Notes under the pieces: generated by a model
Databases searched by the model: none
Seen by the model: only the letters and a program-made list of their open reading frames with translations
What the model was told of the DNA's origin: nothing
Shown: in pieces, positions 8,427-15,278 of the stretch
How the letters are laid out: each line of letters begins with the position of its first letter
Numbering within the stretch: the stretch's first letter is position 1
Position numbers and translations under genes: made by a program
DNA from: Nocardiopsis sp. TSRI0078
GTDB lineage: Bacteria; Actinomycetota; Actinomycetes; Streptosporangiales; Streptosporangiaceae
DNA length: 64,000 bases
Assembly: GCF_001905145.1 (NCBI RefSeq)
Contig: NZ_LWLB01000032.1
Coordinates: forward strand, 408,622 to 472,621
Direction: 5' to 3'

Positions 8427-8873
8427 ATGACGGAGAACACTGATCGCAACGGTGGTGCGGGCGAGGGCAGGAACCCCGACCTCGTCGACGACGCGCTGAA
8501 GCTGGTCGACAGCCTCCAGCGCAAGTTGCTGGCGGCCGGGGTCCGGCGCGGGGTCAGTGCCGTCACCTCGCCTCCCCCGAGCAAGGGGGACGTGTGGGAG
8601 GAGGCCATCCGCATGGAGTCGGACCAGCGGCGTCCCGCCCTGGACGAGGTCCTCGACATCGTGCGCACGTCCGCCCCCGAGGTCGCCGGCCACCTGGGCC
8701 GCGCGGGAGTGGCCCTGGCCGGCGCCCTGGGCCGCACCTGGGACGTGGTCGAGCGCTCCTTGGAGCAGACCCGCGCCGACGCCGCCGCCCAGCGCGGCTC
8801 CGCGGGGGAGCCGGAGCCGGGCCGTGGCGGGGCGGCGGACGGTACCGACCGCCAGGTCACGGCGGGGGAGTAG
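8427..8873 (+). CDS. Conserved small protein upstream of glucokinase (SCO2127-like by position)
   Basis: A 148-residue soluble protein with no membrane segment. Residues ~15-115 look helical (ALKLVDSLQRKLLAAGVRRG, then VAGHLGRAGVALAGALGRTW), and the last 35 residues are a Gly/Glu/Ala-rich tail. The ATG has a strong ribosome site (GAAGGAGGAACC). It lies directly upstream of glkA on the same strand. In Streptomyces coelicolor the gene in this position, SCO2127, has been linked to glucose uptake and catabolite repression. The positional match suggests the same family, but I could not compare sequences. No known enzyme motif is visible. Confidence 0.75.
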   Translation: MTENTDRNGGAGEGRNPDLVDDALKLVDSLQRKLLAAGVRRGVSAVTSPPPSKGDVWEEAIRMESDQRRPALDEVLDIVRTSAPEVAGHLGRAGVALAGALGRTWDVVERSLEQTRADAAAQRGSAGEPEPGRGGAADGTDRQVTAGE

Positions 8874-9021
8874 GGGTCGGGGGAACGGGTTCGCCACCGG
8901 GGGTGTCCCGGGCGGTCCGGGGCCTGGTTTAATCGAGGGGCCTACCGCATATGGAAACCCCCTGCCATGAACCTTGAGACTTATGTCAGAGTTCGGGCGT
9001 AAGTACGAAGGAGCTGCCCCC

Positions 9022-9963
9022 ATGCTGACCATCGGCGTAGACATCGGCGGGACCAAGGTCGCCGCCGGAGTCGTCGACCACGACGGGCAGATCCTGGACA
9101 AGGTCAAGTACCCCACCCCCAGCAACGACCCCGGCGGGCTGGCCGACGTCGTCGCCAAGGCCGTCGAAGAACTGCGCGCGACGCGGAGCGGCGTCGAGGC
9201 GGTCGGCGTGGGGGTGGCGGGGTTCGTGGACGAGGACCGCGCCACCGTCCAGGTCGCCGTCAACCTCGGGCTGCACGACGAGCCCCTCAGGGACCGTGTC
9301 CAGGAGCGCGTCGGCCTGCCCGTCGTCATCGAGAACGACGCCAACGCCGCCGCGTGGGCCGAGGCCAGGTTCGGGGCCGGGCGCGGCAGCGACCACATCG
9401 TCTGCGTCACCCTGGGCACCGGCATCGGCGGCGGCCTGGTCATCGGCGGAGCCCTGCACCGCGGCCGCTACGGCGTGGCCGCCGAGATCGGCCACTACCG
9501 GATGGTCCCGAACGGGCGCCGCTGCGCCTGCGGCAACCACGGCTGCTGGGAGCAGTACGCCAGCGGCCGCGCCCTGGTCGCCGAGGGACAGGACCGGGCC
9601 CGCACCGACCCCCGGGCCGCCGAGCGCATGCTCAAGCTCGCCGACGGCGTCGTCGAGCAGGTCCAGGGCCACGTCATCACCCAGGCCGCGCTGGAGGGGG
9701 ACGGGGCGGCCCTGGAGTGCTTCTCCGCGGTCGGCGAGTGGGCCGGGCTCGGCCTGGCCGACCTGGCCGCCATCCTCGACCCCGAGTGCTTCGTCCTGGG
9801 CGGCGGGGTCTCCGACGCCGGGTCCATCATCCTGGAGCCGGTCCGCGCCTCCTTCGCGCGCCACGTGCCGGGCCGTCCCAACCGCCGCCTGGCCGACGTG
9901 CGCCTGGCCGAGCTCGGCGGCGAGGCGGGCATCGTCGGCGCGGGCGACCTCGCCCGGCACTGA
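9022..9963 (+). CDS. glkA: ROK-family glucokinase
   Basis: A 313-residue ROK kinase. It has the N-terminal phosphate-1 motif TIGVDIGGTKVAAGV, the ENDANAAAW segment with the catalytic Asp, the phosphate-2 region LGTGIGGGLVIGG, and the ROK zinc motif CACGNHGCWEQYASG. It phosphorylates glucose with ATP (in actinomycetes sometimes also polyphosphate). The inner ATG at 9022 was chosen because GAAGGAG lies 8 nt upstream and the ROK fold begins at once. An upstream in-frame ATG at 8974 would add 16 unlikely residues. In streptomycetes GlkA is also needed for glucose repression, and pfkA and the other glycolysis-linked genes lie about 9 kb away. Confidence 0.93.
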   Translation: MLTIGVDIGGTKVAAGVVDHDGQILDKVKYPTPSNDPGGLADVVAKAVEELRATRSGVEAVGVGVAGFVDEDRATVQVAVNLGLHDEPLRDRVQERVGLPVVIENDANAAAWAEARFGAGRGSDHIVCVTLGTGIGGGLVIGGALHRGRYGVAAEIGHYRMVPNGRRCACGNHGCWEQYASGRALVAEGQDRARTDPRAAERMLKLADGVVEQVQGHVITQAALEGDGAALECFSAVGEWAGLGLADLAAILDPECFVLGGGVSDAGSIILEPVRASFARHVPGRPNRRLADVRLAELGGEAGIVGAGDLARH

Positions 9964-10017
9964 GCCCGGCACCGGCCGGTACCGGCGGGCGCCGTCCCGG
10001 ACGGCCCCGTGCACACG

Positions 10018-10059
10018 TCGGCCCCCGCGACCTCCACCGTGTGGGGCCGCGGGGGCCGA
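10018..10059. terminator. Bidirectional terminator between glkA and acyltransferase
   Basis: Perfect 12-bp stem TCGGCCCCCGCG / CGCGGGGGCCGA between the convergent stops of glkA (9963) and the acyltransferase (10113). Confidence 0.75.
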
Positions 10060-10112
10060 GTACTCCCTCCGGCCGGTCCGCGCCGCGGCCGGCCCCTCCG
10101 GAGCGCCGGGTG

Positions 10113-10937
10113 CTACCCCTCGGAGCCCTCGCCCCCGCCCTTGCGCGCGGCCCGCTTCTCCTCGCGGCGGGCGCGGCGCTCCTCCTTGCGCCGCGCGCGC
10201 TCGGCGCGCTTGCGGTCCTTGCCGCTGGCGTGCTGCTCGCGCCGGGCCTCCTTGGCCTCGGCCTCCAGTTCGGCCTTGACCGACTGCGCGTAGCGGTCCA
10301 CGTACTCCTGGCCGGACATCTCCATCAGCGCGTACATGATCTCGTCGGTGACCGCCCGCAGCACGCGCGGGTCCTTCTCCATGCCGTAGTAGCGGGAGAA
10401 GTCCAGCGGCTTGCCGAACCTGACCTTCGGGCGCACCCCCAGCTTGGGAACGGTGCGGCCAGGGGGCATGATCTTCTCCAGGTTGATCATCGCCATCGGC
10501 ACGACCGGCGCCCGTGACTCCAGCGCCAGGCGTGCCACACCGGTACGGCCCCGGTACAGCTTGCCGTCGGGGGAGCGGGTGCCCTCGGGGTAGATCCCCA
10601 GCAGGTCGCCGCGCTTGAGCACCCTCAGACCGGTGCGCAGAGCCGCCTCGCTGGCCTTGCCGCCGGAGCGGTCGATGGGGATCTGTCCCACGCCGGTGAA
10701 GAACGCCCGGCTCACCAGGCCCTTCACGCCCGTGCCGGTGAAGTACTCGGCCTTGGCCAGGAACGTGATCTTGCGCGGCAGCGGCAGCGGACCGAAGAAG
10801 TGGTCGGAGAAAGACAGGTGGTTGCTGACCATGATGGCCGGACCCCGGCGCGGCACGTTCTCCACGCCCTCGGCACGCGGTTGCCACAGCACGGCCAGAA
10901 CCGGCCCCAGGATCGCCTTGACCACCCAGTAGAACAT
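10113..10937 (-). CDS. 1-acyl-sn-glycerol-3-phosphate acyltransferase (PlsC family)
   Basis: A 274-residue acyltransferase. The catalytic HX4D box is NHLSFSDHF (around residue 39). The second block is the FLAKAEYF region, and the glycerophosphate-binding block is YPEGTRSPDG. A final block PVVPMAMIN follows. It transfers an acyl group to lysophosphatidate or a related acceptor at the membrane, and an N-terminal hydrophobic stretch supports membrane association. The last 60 residues or so are a highly charged Lys/Arg/Glu/Ala tail, probably helical and able to bind acidic lipid or nucleic acid. That tail is longer than the catalytic core needs. The substrate is not certain. Confidence 0.88.
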   Translation of the reverse strand: MFYWVVKAILGPVLAVLWQPRAEGVENVPRRGPAIMVSNHLSFSDHFFGPLPLPRKITFLAKAEYFTGTGVKGLVSRAFFTGVGQIPIDRSGGKASEAALRTGLRVLKRGDLLGIYPEGTRSPDGKLYRGRTGVARLALESRAPVVPMAMINLEKIMPPGRTVPKLGVRPKVRFGKPLDFSRYYGMEKDPRVLRAVTDEIMYALMEMSGQEYVDRYAQSVKAELEAEAKEARREQHASGKDRKRAERARRKEERRARREEKRAARKGGGEGSEG

Positions 10938-11323
10938 CGCTCAGATCACCCCTGCACACGCGGGGAGCACTGGGCAGGGTCTGCCACGATCACTGTCCCG
11001 CTCGGCCGACATTGCCAGGAGGGCCCGCGCCCGAATGACACGGAGGAGAGCCGCCTGACGTGCGCCATCCTCCCACCGTGTGGGGACGAGTGCCAAAGCG
11101 CCCCCAATCGGGCCGTCCGCCCGTCGCAGAAGAGGATACTCAGTCGGCCCGCACGGCATGCGACTCCCCCTCCGCGGGCGGGATCCGGGAGCGTTAGTGT
11201 CACTCATGACAAACAGTCCGGCGAGCGGCTAGCCTCACGGCTGGAGCCAGGGCCGGCGCGCCCCTGACGACCGCACTCCGGCCACCCGCATCCCCCGTAC
11301 CGCATGACTCCTGGAGCCGCTCC
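10938..11323. other. Divergent intergenic region, acyltransferase / esterase
   Basis: About 386 bases. Open frames on both strands lack coding character. The clearest signal is the candidate esterase promoter at 11206-11235. Confidence 0.4.
11206..11235 (+). promoter_or_regulatory. Candidate sigma-A-type promoter of the esterase operon
   Basis: ATGACA (-35, 11206-11211), an 18-nt spacer and TAGCCT (-10, 11230-11235), about 90 nt upstream of the GTG start. Confidence 0.35.
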
Positions 11324-12121
11324 GTGAGACCGTCCAACGCCCTCCCCCTGATCCCGGGTGCGGAGCCGTTCAGCCACCGCGGGTCGGAGGTCGGCGTCCT
11401 GCTCTGCCACGGGTTCACCGGTTCGCCGTACTCGATGCGGCCCTGGGGCGAGTACCTGGCCGCCGCCGGGCTCAGCGTGGAGGCGCCCCTGCTGCCGGGG
11501 CACGGCACGGTCTGGCGGGACATGAACCTCACCACCAGCGACGACTGGCTGGCCGAGGTCGAGCGGGCCCTGCTGGAGTTGTCCTCGCGCTGCGCGGAGG
11601 TGTTCGTCATGGGACTGTCCATGGGCGGCGCGCTCACCCTGCGCCTGGCCCAGAGGCACCCCGGCCTCGTGCGCGGGGCCGTCCTCGTCAACCCCTCCCT
11701 GGCGGTGGAGGACCCCCGGCTGCCCCTCATCGCCCCGTTCCGCCGGGCGGTCGCGCGGGTCATGCCCTCCACTCCCGGCCTGGCCTGCGACATCTCCAAG
11801 GACGACACCTCCGAGGGCGGCTACGACCGCGTGCCCACCGCGGCCGCGGCGACACTCCCGAAGCTGTGGCGCGAAGTTCAGGAGGGCATGTCCGGTTTGC
11901 GAGCGCCGATCCTGGCCTACCGGAGCACACAGGACCACGTTGTGGGACCGCGCAGTCTGCGTATCCTCGCTAGGAGAGCGGTCAACACCCGGCTGATGAT
12001 CCACCTGCTCCACGACAGCTACCACGTGGCGACCCTCGACCATGACGCCGCCACCATCTTCGACGGGAGCCTCGCCTTCGTGCGAGAGCACAGTAGAAGC
12101 GGGGAAGGAGCCGACCGATGA
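11324..12121 (+). CDS. Alpha/beta-hydrolase, carboxylesterase/monoacylglycerol-lipase type
   Basis: A 265-residue serine hydrolase. The oxyanion loop is LLCHGFTGSP, the nucleophile elbow is MGLSMGG, the acid lies in STQDHVVGP, and the catalytic His lies in DSYHVATLDHD. The sequence resembles the Est30/YvaK carboxylesterase and monoglyceride-lipase group. The start is a GTG with CTGGAGCC upstream. Its stop codon overlaps the next start (ATGA at 12118), so it is translationally coupled to the membrane protein that follows. It probably cleaves short-chain or monoacyl esters. No signal peptide is visible, so it should act in the cytoplasm. Confidence 0.88.
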   Translation: MRPSNALPLIPGAEPFSHRGSEVGVLLCHGFTGSPYSMRPWGEYLAAAGLSVEAPLLPGHGTVWRDMNLTTSDDWLAEVERALLELSSRCAEVFVMGLSMGGALTLRLAQRHPGLVRGAVLVNPSLAVEDPRLPLIAPFRRAVARVMPSTPGLACDISKDDTSEGGYDRVPTAAAATLPKLWREVQEGMSGLRAPILAYRSTQDHVVGPRSLRILARRAVNTRLMIHLLHDSYHVATLDHDAATIFDGSLAFVREHSRSGEGADR

Positions 12122-13038
12122 CGCAACGTCGGGGCAACGGCCTGCTCGCCGACGCCTATGTGCCCCTGATCCTGCTCGCGTCCTCGCACGCCGACCTGAT
12201 GCTGGAGGCTCTGCGCCGCAGCGGTATCGCCGCCTACGCCGTCCCCCTGGACGAGGACGTCCTCGACCCCGCCGGGAGCCAGGACGACGACCCGCCCACC
12301 GACCACCTGTACGTGGACGCCGAGGAGAGGGCCGCGGCCGAGCGGGTCCTGGGCGCCGAACTGCCCGAACTGGACGGTCGTCCCGGCACGGCCTCCGACC
12401 TGCTGGCGCCGCGTGAGCCCCGGCCCGACGCCGACGACGAGGAGGGCGGAGGGCCCGCCGCCTCCGGCGCCCCCGCCTCCGACGCCCCGGTCGGCGGCGA
12501 CCTGCTGGACGGCCCGCCCGCCAACGTCGACCCCGACGCCGCTCCCGCCGAGCCCGCCGACGAGGACGAGGTCTGGAACGACCTGGTCGCCCGCTTCTAC
12601 GACGACGCCGACACCCCCGCCGAGCGGCGCCGCGCCGCCTGGCCCGACGCCGAGAACCTCGGTGCCCCCGACCGGGAGGGGGAGGCCTCCTTCGGCGGCG
12701 ACCTCCTGGCCGGGGGACCCGGGGAGGCCGACGCCGGCCGCGACGACGAGGACGAGGAGGCCCGCCGCCGGGCCGAGGCGGAACTGGAGGGCCACTACGA
12801 GCCGCCGCCCCCGCCGCCCCTGCTCCAGGGCGACCGGACGGGCATCGCGGCCTGGTTCGGCCTGCTGGGCGCGCCGGTGCTGGTGTTCGGCGCGGCCTTC
12901 CTCGGCATCACCCTGCCCAACTGGCTGATGTTCGCGGCCGTGCTGGTGTTCCTGGTCAGCTTCGTCGTGCTCATCCTGCGCATGACCGACTCCCGGCCTC
13001 CCGGCGACAGCGGGCCCGACAACGGGGCGGTGGTCTGA
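12118..13038 (+). CDS. Conserved actinobacterial membrane protein with acidic linker
   Basis: A 306-residue protein of unknown function. Residues 13-80 (YVPLILLASSHADLMLEALR...) look like a small alpha/beta domain resembling DUF2007-type signal-transducing domains. About 150 residues of Asp/Glu/Ala/Pro-rich, low-complexity linker follow. The C-terminus has a proline run and two membrane helices (IAAWFGLLGAPVLVFGAAFLG and LMFAAVLVFLVSFVVLILRM). The start overlaps the esterase stop. The histidine kinase coding region follows in the same reading frame right after its TGA. The DUF2007 comparison is from memory and weak. Confidence 0.75.
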   Translation: MTQRRGNGLLADAYVPLILLASSHADLMLEALRRSGIAAYAVPLDEDVLDPAGSQDDDPPTDHLYVDAEERAAAERVLGAELPELDGRPGTASDLLAPREPRPDADDEEGGGPAASGAPASDAPVGGDLLDGPPANVDPDAAPAEPADEDEVWNDLVARFYDDADTPAERRRAAWPDAENLGAPDREGEASFGGDLLAGGPGEADAGRDDEDEEARRRAEAELEGHYEPPPPPPLLQGDRTGIAAWFGLLGAPVLVFGAAFLGITLPNWLMFAAVLVFLVSFVVLILRMTDSRPPGDSGPDNGAVV

Positions 13039-13164
13039 CCCCTGGGCTTCGACGTCCCCCTCTGGCGGTCTTTCGCCGTCTTCCGCACGGCGGCCCTGGC
13101 CTACTCCCTGCTCCTCGCCGTCCAGCACCACGAACACCTGTCCCGGCCCTGGCTGGCCTGGGCG

Positions 13165-14244
13165 GTGCTGGCGGTGATGTCGGCGTGGACCGCGGCCACC
13201 ACGTACGGTTACGCCCGGCCCGAACGCCGCACCTGGCGCCTGCTCACCGCCGACCTGGCGGTGGCCTTCGGGTGCCTGTTCGCCACCGCTTTCGCGGCCA
13301 CGCCGTTCTACCTCACCCAGGCCCCGCCGCTGAGCGGCTACTGGTTCGCCGGGGCGGCCCTGGCGGCCAGCGTCATCTGGGGCAGGCGCGGCGCGGCCAC
13401 CGTCGCCGTGCTCTACGGCGTCTGCGACATCACCCTGCGCGTGGTCATGGGCGCCGCCGTGACCGCCGCGACCGCACGCGGAGTGGTGCTGCTGCTCCTG
13501 GCCGGGCTCGCCGTCGGGTACATGGCCCGGGTGGCCGGGCGGGCCGAGGAGCGCTTCGCCCGCGCGGTCGCGCTGGAGGCGCGCATCCGCGAGCGCGAGC
13601 AGCTGGCCCGCTCGATCCACGACTCGGTGCTGCAGGTGCTGTCCCTGGTGCGGCGGCGCGGCGCCGAGGCCGGGGGAGAGGCCGCGGAGCTGGGCCGGAT
13701 GGCCGGGGAGCAGGAGGTGCGGCTGCGCGCGCTGATCACCGACGGGCTGCCCGGTCAGGCGTCCGAGGCCCTGGAGGGGGCGCCGTCGCCCGCGGCCGCG
13801 GGCAGGAGCACCGGCCCGGGGGCCGGGAGAGGGGGAGGCGAGGCGGTGTCCCGCGACGCGGTGGACCTGCGTGAGCTGGTGCGCCGCGCCGAGTCGGTCC
13901 ACGTGTCGGTGTCGGCGCCGGCCACACCCGTCACCCTGCCCGGGCGCACCGCCGAGGAGTTGGCCGCCGCCGTCCTCGCCGCCCTGGACAACGTGCGGCG
14001 GCACTGCCCGGCGGACACCCGCGCCTGGGTCCTGGTGGAGGACGAGGGGGACGCGGTGACCGTGTCCGTCCGCGACGAGGGCCCCGGCATCGCGCCCGGA
14101 CGGCTGGAGGAGGCCTGCTCCGAGGGCCGCATCGGTGTGGCCCAGTCCGTCCGCGGCCGCCTGCGCGACCTGGGCGGCACCGTCGAATACGTGTCGGTCC
14201 CCGGGCAGGGCACCGAGGTGGAGATGCGCGTTCCCCGGTCCTGA
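13165..14244 (+). CDS. macS: MacS-like sensor histidine kinase
   Basis: A membrane sensor kinase. At least four hydrophobic segments (residues ~1-120) are followed by a DHp helix with the phospho-acceptor segment REREQLARSIHDSVLQVLSLV. The C-terminal HATPase region has an N-box (LAALDNVRRHC) and G-box (RDEGPGIAP). These are features of the NarL-partner kinases, and the neighbourhood matches MacS of Streptomyces. The listed start is the first standard start codon (GTG, 359 residues). Coding character and another membrane-helix sequence (WRSFAVFRTAALAYSLLLAVQ) extend upstream to 13039, next to an in-frame TGA at 13036. The real start may therefore be a CTG at 13042, giving 400 residues. The likely partner regulator is at 19404-20060, not adjacent. 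Confidence 0.82.
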   Translation: MLAVMSAWTAATTYGYARPERRTWRLLTADLAVAFGCLFATAFAATPFYLTQAPPLSGYWFAGAALAASVIWGRRGAATVAVLYGVCDITLRVVMGAAVTAATARGVVLLLLAGLAVGYMARVAGRAEERFARAVALEARIREREQLARSIHDSVLQVLSLVRRRGAEAGGEAAELGRMAGEQEVRLRALITDGLPGQASEALEGAPSPAAAGRSTGPGAGRGGGEAVSRDAVDLRELVRRAESVHVSVSAPATPVTLPGRTAEELAAAVLAALDNVRRHCPADTRAWVLVEDEGDAVTVSVRDEGPGIAPGRLEEACSEGRIGVAQSVRGRLRDLGGTVEYVSVPGQGTEVEMRVPRS

Positions 14245-14270
14245 GACCTGCGCCGCCGCCTTCGAGGGCA

Positions 14271-14296
14271 GACCGGGGCGCCGGACGGGCCCGGTC
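14271..14296. terminator. Possible terminator between macS and the oxidoreductase
   Basis: 7-bp stem GACCGGG / CCCGGTC in the 67-nt gap between two convergent stop codons. Confidence 0.4.
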
Positions 14297-14311
14297 GCGA
14301 CCGCGGGAGGC

Positions 14312-14944
14312 TCACAGCGGTGGGCCGTGGCCCGGCTCCTCCTGGTGGGAGAAGCGCTGCTCCCGCCAGGGATCGGCCCGGTTGTGGTAGCCGCGCTCCT
14401 CCCAGAAGCCCCGGCGGTCCGCGGTCATGTACTCCACCGCGCGCAGCCACTTCACGCTCTTCCACCCGTACAGGTGCGGCACCACCAGCCGCAGCGGGGC
14501 GCCGTGCTCGGGGGTGAGCGGCTCCCCGTCCCGGTGGGTGGCCAGCAGCACCCCCTCGGACAGGAAGTCGTCCAGGCGCAGGTTCGCGCTGTAGCCGTAC
14601 TCGCCCCAGGCCATCACGTGCGTCACCTCGGGCGCGGGAGGGAAGGCGGCGACCAGGTCGGCGGCGCTCACACCGCGCCAGACCACGTCCGGGGTGCTGA
14701 AGCGCATCACGCAGTGGAAGTCGCTCACCGAGTCCACGCGCGGAAGCAGCGCGAACTCCTCCCACGTCCAGCGGTAGGCCCCCAGGTCCTCGGTCGCTCC
14801 CATGATCCGGAAGTCCCACCTTCGCGGGCGGAACGCGGGCACCGGCCCGTAGTGCAGCGGCTTGTGCTCGTGGCGCACCGCCTGGCCCGGAGGCAGCCGC
14901 GGCCGGTTCCCCCGCGTGTCGCCCTCGTCCGTTCCCTCGGACAA
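14312..14944 (-). CDS. Sulfite-oxidase-like molybdopterin-dependent oxidoreductase
   Basis: A 210-residue protein of the sulfite oxidase/YedY molybdopterin fold. The Mo-coordinating Cys lies in SVSDFHCVMRFS. Other family landmarks are THVMAWGEYGYSANLRLDDFL, PLRLVVPHLYGWKSVKW and the C-terminal FWEERGYHNRADPW. I chose TTG at complement 14942-14944 because it gives the expected short N-terminus before PPGQAVRHEHKPLHYGPVPAF and has AGGGGG 5 nt upstream. The longer open frame would run into the aroF leader region. No signal peptide is seen. The physiological substrate is unknown, and no heme or partner subunit lies beside it. Confidence 0.85.
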   Translation of the reverse strand: MSEGTDEGDTRGNRPRLPPGQAVRHEHKPLHYGPVPAFRPRRWDFRIMGATEDLGAYRWTWEEFALLPRVDSVSDFHCVMRFSTPDVVWRGVSAADLVAAFPPAPEVTHVMAWGEYGYSANLRLDDFLSEGVLLATHRDGEPLTPEHGAPLRLVVPHLYGWKSVKWLRAVEYMTADRRGFWEERGYHNRADPWREQRFSHQEEPGHGPPL

Positions 14945-15090
14945 TCCGTCCCCCTGCTCGTCTCTCGGCCCCCGCGGCCGCGCCCGCCCGGTCGGAGCGG
15001 GGCGCGCCCCCGGCGTCTGGCCATCCTGCCAGGCGCCGACGAGAGACAGGTCACTCCCCCCGGGTGTGCGAGATCTCGGGGGGAGTGCGC

Positions 15091-15103
15091 TATAGTCACT
15101 GCC
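15091..15103 (+). promoter_or_regulatory. -10 box of the aroF leader transcript
   Basis: TATAGT at 15091-15096 is followed by 7 nt and then the leader-peptide ATG at 15104. Transcription should start at or beside that ATG, giving a leaderless leader peptide. No clear -35 was found. Confidence 0.6.
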
Positions 15104-15175
15104 ATGCAGCGGAACTTTTGGCGCTTTTATGGCTACCGGCCCGACACCCCGGTCGCCTGTAAAGCGCTGCGCTGA
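15104..15175 (+). CDS. Aromatic leader peptide of the DAHP synthase gene
   Basis: A 23-codon frame starting MQRNFWRFYGYR and ending in TGA. Codons 5, 6, 8, 9 and 11 are Phe, Trp, Phe, Tyr and Tyr, so five of seven consecutive residues are aromatic. Three of them use TTT or TAT, rare in this GC-rich genome. It ends 13 nt before a rho-independent terminator in front of aroF, whose product is the entry enzyme of aromatic amino acid synthesis. The arrangement is that of a ribosome-mediated attenuator. The peptide itself is probably not functional. Start choice: the only ATG, 7 nt after a TATAGT box. Confidence 0.8.
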   Translation: MQRNFWRFYGYRPDTPVACKALR

Positions 15176-15225
15176 CACAGACGACTTGAGCCCCGGGCCG
15201 GTAGAGCCCGGGGCTTCTTCGTGTT
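15133..15225 (+). promoter_or_regulatory. Transcription attenuator of aroF (antiterminator/terminator switch)
   Basis: Two mutually exclusive helices can form. In the antiterminator, CTACCGGCCCG (15133-15143, inside leader codons 10-14) pairs perfectly with CGGGCCGGTAG (15194-15204). In the terminator, AGCCCCGGGC (15189-15198) pairs with GCCCGGGGCT (15206-15215) and is followed by a T-rich tail. A ribosome halted at Phe5/Trp6 should leave the 15133 arm free and favour read-through. A ribosome reaching the TGA masks it and lets the terminator form. Confidence 0.75.
15189..15225 (+). terminator. Attenuator terminator upstream of aroF
   Basis: 10-bp perfect GC-rich stem with a 7-nt loop and the tail TCTTCGTGTT, 54 nt before the aroF start. 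It is one of the few hairpins in this window with a real T-rich tail. Confidence 0.8.
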
Positions 15226-15278
15226 CCGGGCCCGCATGGTTCGGCCTCCCAACCGACAAGCAGCTAGGGACACTCCAC

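Noticed and set aside
10941..11207. Open frames of about 85 codons on the minus strand between the acyltransferase and esterase genes.
   Set aside because: Two frames overlap each other with similar composition, no ribosome site, and they sit over the promoter region.
15100..15225. tRNA-like structure upstream of aroF.
   Set aside because: No cloverleaf, no TTCGA arm and no CCA end; the leader-peptide and attenuator model explains every element.
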